Source: Trebonia sp.
Lineage (GTDB): Bacteria; Actinomycetota; Actinomycetes; Streptosporangiales; Streptosporangiaceae
DNA length: 8,670 bases
Assembly (NCBI GenBank): GCA_030038035.1
Contig: JASHPP010000155.1
Coordinates: forward strand, 1 to 8,670
Direction: 5' to 3'
Under the pieces are notes generated by a model that made no database searches, had not been told where the DNA came from, and saw nothing but the letters and a program-made list of their open reading frames with translations. This document shows positions 6,084 to 8,670 of this stretch, in pieces (positions within the stretch are counted from its first letter, which is position 1; every line of letters begins with the position of its first letter). The translations under genes were made by a program, and so were the position numbers.

Positions 6084-6647
6084 TCAGGACGTCGCGAAGG
6101 CCGTCATCCGGCCCCGCCCGATAGTCGCCGCCGCGATCGCCATCCACGTCGACTCAAGCGAGGCGTCCTCAGGCAGGTTCAGCACCGTGTCGAGCGCGTA
6201 CACGGTGAACCGGTACCAGTGCCCCTGTGGCCCGGGACAGGGCGGGTCGTACCCGGCCCGGCCCGCGCTGTTCTGCGCCTGCCGGGCTCCCGGGGGCAGC
6301 TGCCCCTCCAGGATGTCGGAAGTCGCCGGCTTGATGTCGAAGACGATCCAGTACACGTACGGGGTGATCGGCGCGTCGGAGTCGTCGACCACGAGAGCGA
6401 TGCTCTTCGTGTCGGAGGGCGCCCCGGCCCACCCGAGCGGCGGGGTGAGCACCGTGCCGCCGGCGCACGTGAACCGCTGCGGCATCGTGTAGTGCACGAA
6501 CGCGCCGCTGTTCACCGTCATCACGACGGGCGCGGCGGTCCTCATGCCCGCGCCGAACAGCCCGCAGCCCGCCAGCGGCAGCACGCATCCGGCCGTGACG
6601 GCGGCCGCGGCGAGCCGCCGCGCCAGTCCCCGGCCTGTGCCAGCCAC
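6084..6647 (-). CDS. YbhB/YbcL-like PEBP family lipoprotein
   Basis: Phosphatidylethanolamine-binding protein (Raf kinase inhibitor-like) family member of 187 residues. The N-terminus has basic residues, a short hydrophobic stretch and a lipobox LAGC, with the lipidated Cys at residue 28, so the mature protein should be anchored outside the membrane. The family ligand-binding signature DDSDAP is at 88-93, and the second signature, GYDPPCPGPQGHWYRF followed by TVYALD, is at about 132-153 with His143. Cys61 and Cys137 may form a disulfide in the exported protein. The GTG start follows an excellent GGAGGTGA Shine-Dalgarno 5-8 nt upstream. The gene is divergent from the L,D-transpeptidase gene across 140 bp and lies 248 bp upstream of the disordered-protein gene. 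The bacterial family has no settled biochemical role; small-molecule or phospholipid binding is the usual suggestion. Confidence 0.92.
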   Translation of the reverse strand: MAGTGRGLARRLAAAAVTAGCVLPLAGCGLFGAGMRTAAPVVMTVNSGAFVHYTMPQRFTCAGGTVLTPPLGWAGAPSDTKSIALVVDDSDAPITPYVYWIVFDIKPATSDILEGQLPPGARQAQNSAGRAGYDPPCPGPQGHWYRFTVYALDTVLNLPEDASLESTWMAIAAATIGRGRMTAFATS

Positions 6648-6787
6648 CTGTCACCTCCGCTGCCCGATTTTAGGGCCCGTCCGCCGCGGCAAGGACAATA
6701 AGGATTCCCCCGAACGATCCGTGCCGACTCCGCTGCCGTGCACCATCCTGTCAGTGCGCGGCCACGTCGAGCCGGCCTGGGCGCAGA
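6648..6787. promoter_or_regulatory. Divergent spacer between PEBP and L,D-transpeptidase genes
   Basis: 140 bp expected to contain both promoters. AT-rich pockets are GATTTTAGGG at 6666-6675 and ACAATAAGGAT at about 6694-6704; the latter could be a rightward -10 region. TTAGGGCCCG at 6670-6679 matches the core of the repeat upstream of nei2. No convincing paired -35/-10 was found. Confidence 0.3.
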
Positions 6788-7492
6788 ATGACCGGTATGA
6801 CGACGCGATTGGTTCAGGCCGCCCGCGGCCTGGCGCTGACGCTGCTTGCCGTCCTCGCCGTCCTTGGACCCGCCGGGGGCGCCCGGGCTGCCAGCGGCGC
6901 CGCCGGCGGCCCCGCGCCCGCCGGCGGCGGCCGGGTACGGCAGCTGATCACGGTGACGGCCGCGTCCTACGGGGATACCTACGCGACCTTCCGGGCCTAC
7001 GACCTGACCGGCACGAAGCGGGTGGAGGTGTTCGGGCCGTGGACCGCCCGCGTGGGCTACAACGGCGTGGCGGGCCCCGGTAAGAAACGCGAGGGAGACG
7101 GCACCACCCCGTCCGGCACCTACGGCTTCAGCTTCTTCTTCGGCGTGCAGCGCGATCTGGGCTTCGCGTTCGCCTTCCGGCATGCCTACACCTACGACTA
7201 CTGGGACGACGACCCGGCCAGCCCGCGCTACAACGAATGGGTAGACGCCCGCAAGGCCAATCCGGGCGCGAATCCCGAACCGATGCACCAGGTGCCCGCC
7301 TACGACTACGCCGCGGTGATCGCCTACAACACCGCGCGGGTTCCCGGCCTTGGCAGCGCGATCTTCCTGCACGTGGGCACGGGCACCGCGACCGCCGGCT
7401 GCGTCTCCCTGCCGCGCGCGGAGCTGATCGAGGTCCTGCTGTGGCTGCGGCCCGCCGACGGCCCGATGATCTCGATCGGGGTCCGGCGGTGA
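6788..7492 (+). CDS. Secreted YkuD-type L,D-transpeptidase family protein
   Basis: Exported protein of 234 residues from the L,D-transpeptidase (YkuD) fold family, whose members cross-link or modify peptidoglycan using a catalytic cysteine. The N-terminus (about residues 4-35) is a signal peptide: TTRLVQAARG, a Leu/Ala/Val core, then GGARA-AS as a likely cleavage site. GDGTTPSGTYGF at about 103-114 is a typical family motif. The active site is HVGTGTATAGCVSLP, with His195 and the nucleophile Cys205. An AGC replaces the commoner HGC before the cysteine, as I recall from other actinobacterial members. The region 115-185 is rich in aromatic residues. Two ATG starts are possible, 6788 and 6797 (MTGM); neither has a strong Shine-Dalgarno, and the second gives a more usual signal peptide. 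The stop overlaps the next gene by 4 bp. Confidence 0.92.
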   Translation: MTGMTTRLVQAARGLALTLLAVLAVLGPAGGARAASGAAGGPAPAGGGRVRQLITVTAASYGDTYATFRAYDLTGTKRVEVFGPWTARVGYNGVAGPGKKREGDGTTPSGTYGFSFFFGVQRDLGFAFAFRHAYTYDYWDDDPASPRYNEWVDARKANPGANPEPMHQVPAYDYAAVIAYNTARVPGLGSAIFLHVGTGTATAGCVSLPRAELIEVLLWLRPADGPMISIGVRR

Positions 7493-7956
7493 CCGCCGCG
7501 GCGCCCGTGCCCGGGCTTGAGCGCGCCTTCGACGTGGCGGCCCGGCTCGGGCCGCTTGAGGATCACGGGATCACGCGGGCCGGCCACCGCCGCGTCGTGC
7601 CGATCGTCGGCGGGCAGGTCAGCGGCCTGTTCGACGCCGAAATCCTGCCCGGAGGCGCGGACTGGCAGATTGTCCGCGCCGACGGCGGCATCGAGATCGA
7701 CACGCGCTACTCGGCGCGGACGCCCGCGGGGGAGTATGTCCACTTCCGCACGTCCGGTGTCCGCAGCGGCCCACGGGAGATCCTCGAGGCGCTCCTGCGC
7801 GGCGAGACCGTCGACCCGTCGAGGTACTACTTCCGCGTCGCGGTGCACCTGGAGACATCCGCCCCGCGCCTGGCCGTCCTCGAGCAGTCGATCTTCGTCG
7901 CCGCCGCGATCCGCGGGGCGGACACCGTCAGCTACACCGCCTACCGGGTCACCTGA
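7489..7956 (+). CDS. DUF3237 family protein
   Basis: 155-residue protein matching the DUF3237 family by its overall pattern: ITRAGHRRVVPIVGGQVSG near residues 24-43, the ILPGGADWQIVRADG segment at about 49-63, DTRYSARTPAGEYVHFRTSG at about 68-87, DPSRYYFRVAVHLETSAPRL at about 107-126, and a final short beta-rich SYTAYRV. The family forms small beta-barrel-like proteins of unknown function; there is no signal peptide, so it should be cytoplasmic. The start is GTG at 7489, sharing GTGA with the stop of the L,D-transpeptidase gene, so translation is probably coupled. Many DUF3237 genes occur near catabolic enzymes, and the following class II aldolase would fit that, but it has its own 304-bp spacer. 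Confidence 0.9.
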   Translation: MTAAAPVPGLERAFDVAARLGPLEDHGITRAGHRRVVPIVGGQVSGLFDAEILPGGADWQIVRADGGIEIDTRYSARTPAGEYVHFRTSGVRSGPREILEALLRGETVDPSRYYFRVAVHLETSAPRLAVLEQSIFVAAAIRGADTVSYTAYRVT

Positions 7957-7966
7957 GTAACAGCCT

Positions 7967-7984
7967 CCCCTCGGTGCGACGGGG
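7967..7984 (+). terminator. Terminator-like hairpin after DUF3237 gene
   Basis: CCCCTCG-GTG-CGA-C-GGGG forms a stem of 7 bp with one bulged C and a 3-nt loop, starting 10 bp after the DUF3237 stop. It is followed by CATGTCATCTTT, only weakly T-rich. Confidence 0.4.
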
Positions 7985-7995
7985 CATGTCATCTT

Positions 7996-8010
7996 TGCAC
8001 ACTCTGTGCA
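7996..8010. promoter_or_regulatory. Inverted repeat TGCACA-N3-TGTGCA, candidate operator
   Basis: Perfect 6-bp arms around a 3-bp spacer in the aldolase upstream region. The related half-site GAGTGTGC at 8049-8056 is about 50 bp away, so two regulator dimers could bind. The shape resembles sites of small helix-turn-helix dimers, but I cannot name the regulator, and no regulator gene is visible in the window. Confidence 0.4.
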
Positions 8011-8260
8011 TGGACGAATCGGGCATTCCGGGCGCCAAAATGGTCATGGAGTGTGCGAAGTAGAACGCCAGTGGCCCCAGTGACCAGTGGGATCGCGATG
8101 TGGGTGGCGCGTGATCCCGCCGTCAGCCATCGCGGATCGCTCCCTGTGAGCTGGACGTGGCTGCGGCCACGTGAAAGGCTCGACATCGAGGCACTGTCGC
8201 AGCAGACGGGCAGGCGAACAGGGCGAGCAGGGCGCACCGGCGAGCAGGCAGGAACACCGC

Positions 8261-8670
8261 ATGACCGTGATCGACGTCGACACATCCGAGGCTGTGCACT
8301 ACGCGCGGGAGGAGGCGCGGCTGCGGCGCGAACTCGCCGCCGTGTACCGGCTTGTCGCGCACTTCAAGATGACCGACCTGATCTTCAACCACATCTCGGC
8401 CCGGCTGCCGGGTCCCGGGCACCGGTTCCTGCTCAACCCGTTCGGCCTGCTGTATGAGGAGATCACCGCGTCCAGCCTGGTGATCGTCGGCCTGGACGGG
8501 CGGCTGGTCACCGACGGGCCGTGGCGGGTCAACCAAGCGGGGTTCGTGATCCACAGCGCGATCCACGAGAGCCGCGAGGACGCGCTGTGCGTGCTGCACA
8601 CGCACACGAAGGCGGGCTGCGCGGTCGCCGCCCAGGAGCACGGGCTGCTCCCGCTCAACCAGATGTCCCT
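8261..8670 (+). CDS. Class II aldolase/adducin family protein (truncated by window)
   Basis: N-terminal 136 residues of a class II aldolase/adducin-fold protein; family members are usually about 210-260 residues, so about half is missing at the right edge. The family includes fuculose- and rhamnulose-phosphate aldolases, ribulose-phosphate epimerase and MtnB, all zinc-dependent. Visible signatures are the Asn-containing TDLIFNHISARLPG at about 38-51, FLLNPFGLLYEEITASSL at about 57-73, the NQAGFVIHSAIHESR helix at about 91-105, and the zinc histidines His113 and His115 in LHTHTKAG. The acid/base Glu of FucA-type aldolases is not evident in the expected place before His98; AGF occupies it. The ATG start has AGGA 8-11 nt upstream. 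The substrate cannot be named. The upstream spacer is structured and may be regulatory. Confidence 0.9.
   Translation, partial: MTVIDVDTSEAVHYAREEARLRRELAAVYRLVAHFKMTDLIFNHISARLPGPGHRFLLNPFGLLYEEITASSLVIVGLDGRLVTDGPWRVNQAGFVIHSAIHESREDALCVLHTHTKAGCAVAAQEHGLLPLNQMS

Larger units (their letters stand above)
7957..8260. other. Structured 304-bp intergenic region before the aldolase gene
   Basis: I see no supportable gene here. Contents in order: a terminator-like hairpin at 7967-7984; TGCACA-CTC-TGTGCA at 7996-8010; GAGTGTGC at 8049-8056, complementary to GCACACTC at 7997-8004; three CCAGTG copies at 8068-8090; GGGATC/GATCCC (8089-8094 with 8113-8118); CGCGATG/CATCGCG (8094-8100 with 8128-8134); and a stem ACGTGGC-TGCG-GCCACGT at 8155-8172. 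The final 80 bp are purine-rich GGCGAGCAGG-like sequence leading into the ribosome-binding region. A long structured leader or a multi-site operator region would both fit. Confidence 0.5.

Noticed and set aside
6542..7372. 276-residue minus-strand frame over the L,D-transpeptidase and PEBP starts
   Set aside because: It overlaps two genes with clear catalytic or family motifs on their own frames and has no recognisable features.
7989..8285. 98-residue minus-strand frame in the aldolase upstream spacer
   Set aside because: No Shine-Dalgarno or family resemblance, and the codons are not G/C-biased as in neighbouring genes; it crosses the inverted repeats.

Overview
The window is GC-rich DNA with strongly G/C-biased third codon positions. 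Its gene families are typical of high-GC Actinomycetota: a predicted mycofactocin-dependent alcohol dehydrogenase, a Nei2 DNA glycosylase, an MpaB-type DUF2236 protein, a YkuD-type L,D-transpeptidase and a DUF3237 protein. I cannot assign a genus. I saw no rRNA, tRNA, CRISPR array or insertion sequence. It reads as chromosomal housekeeping and accessory metabolism with small, separate transcription units.

Layout from left to right. (1) 1-2064, minus strand: a zinc-dependent, NDMA-type alcohol dehydrogenase, followed with a 14-bp overlap by a MoxR-family AAA+ ATPase that runs off the left edge. (2) 2065-2303: a divergent intergenic region with AT-rich pockets. (3) 2304-3157, plus strand: an MpaB/DUF2236 family gene broken by one missing base in a G run near 2563-2566. 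(4) 3173-3949, minus strand: the Nei2 glycosylase, convergent with the previous gene. (5) 3987-4033: short CCGGTTAGGG repeats between nei2 and its upstream neighbour. (6) 4054-5835, minus strand: a 593-residue low-complexity, probably disordered protein with DYGPG, ERG and GLTQP repeats and two ordered-looking islands. (7) 5836-6083: intergenic, with a candidate promoter and a 16-bp near-perfect palindrome. (8) 6084-6647, minus strand: a PEBP/YbhB-like lipoprotein. (9) 6788-7956, plus strand: a secreted L,D-transpeptidase and a DUF3237 protein sharing a 4-bp GTGA overlap. (10) 7957-8260: a structured intergenic region with several inverted repeats. (11) 8261 to the right edge, plus strand: the N-terminal half of a class II aldolase/adducin-family protein.

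Two gene pairs look translationally coupled. The alcohol dehydrogenase-MoxR pair is the most interesting, because MoxR ATPases are known partners in maturing metal or cofactor enzymes, including PQQ methanol dehydrogenase. A MoxR partner for a mycofactocin-class alcohol dehydrogenase is a testable idea. The L,D-transpeptidase-DUF3237 pair links a cell-wall enzyme to a family of unknown function. The remaining genes appear independent of one another. I did not find clear evidence of a wholly new multi-gene system inside the window; the left-edge MoxR locus is the best place to look further.
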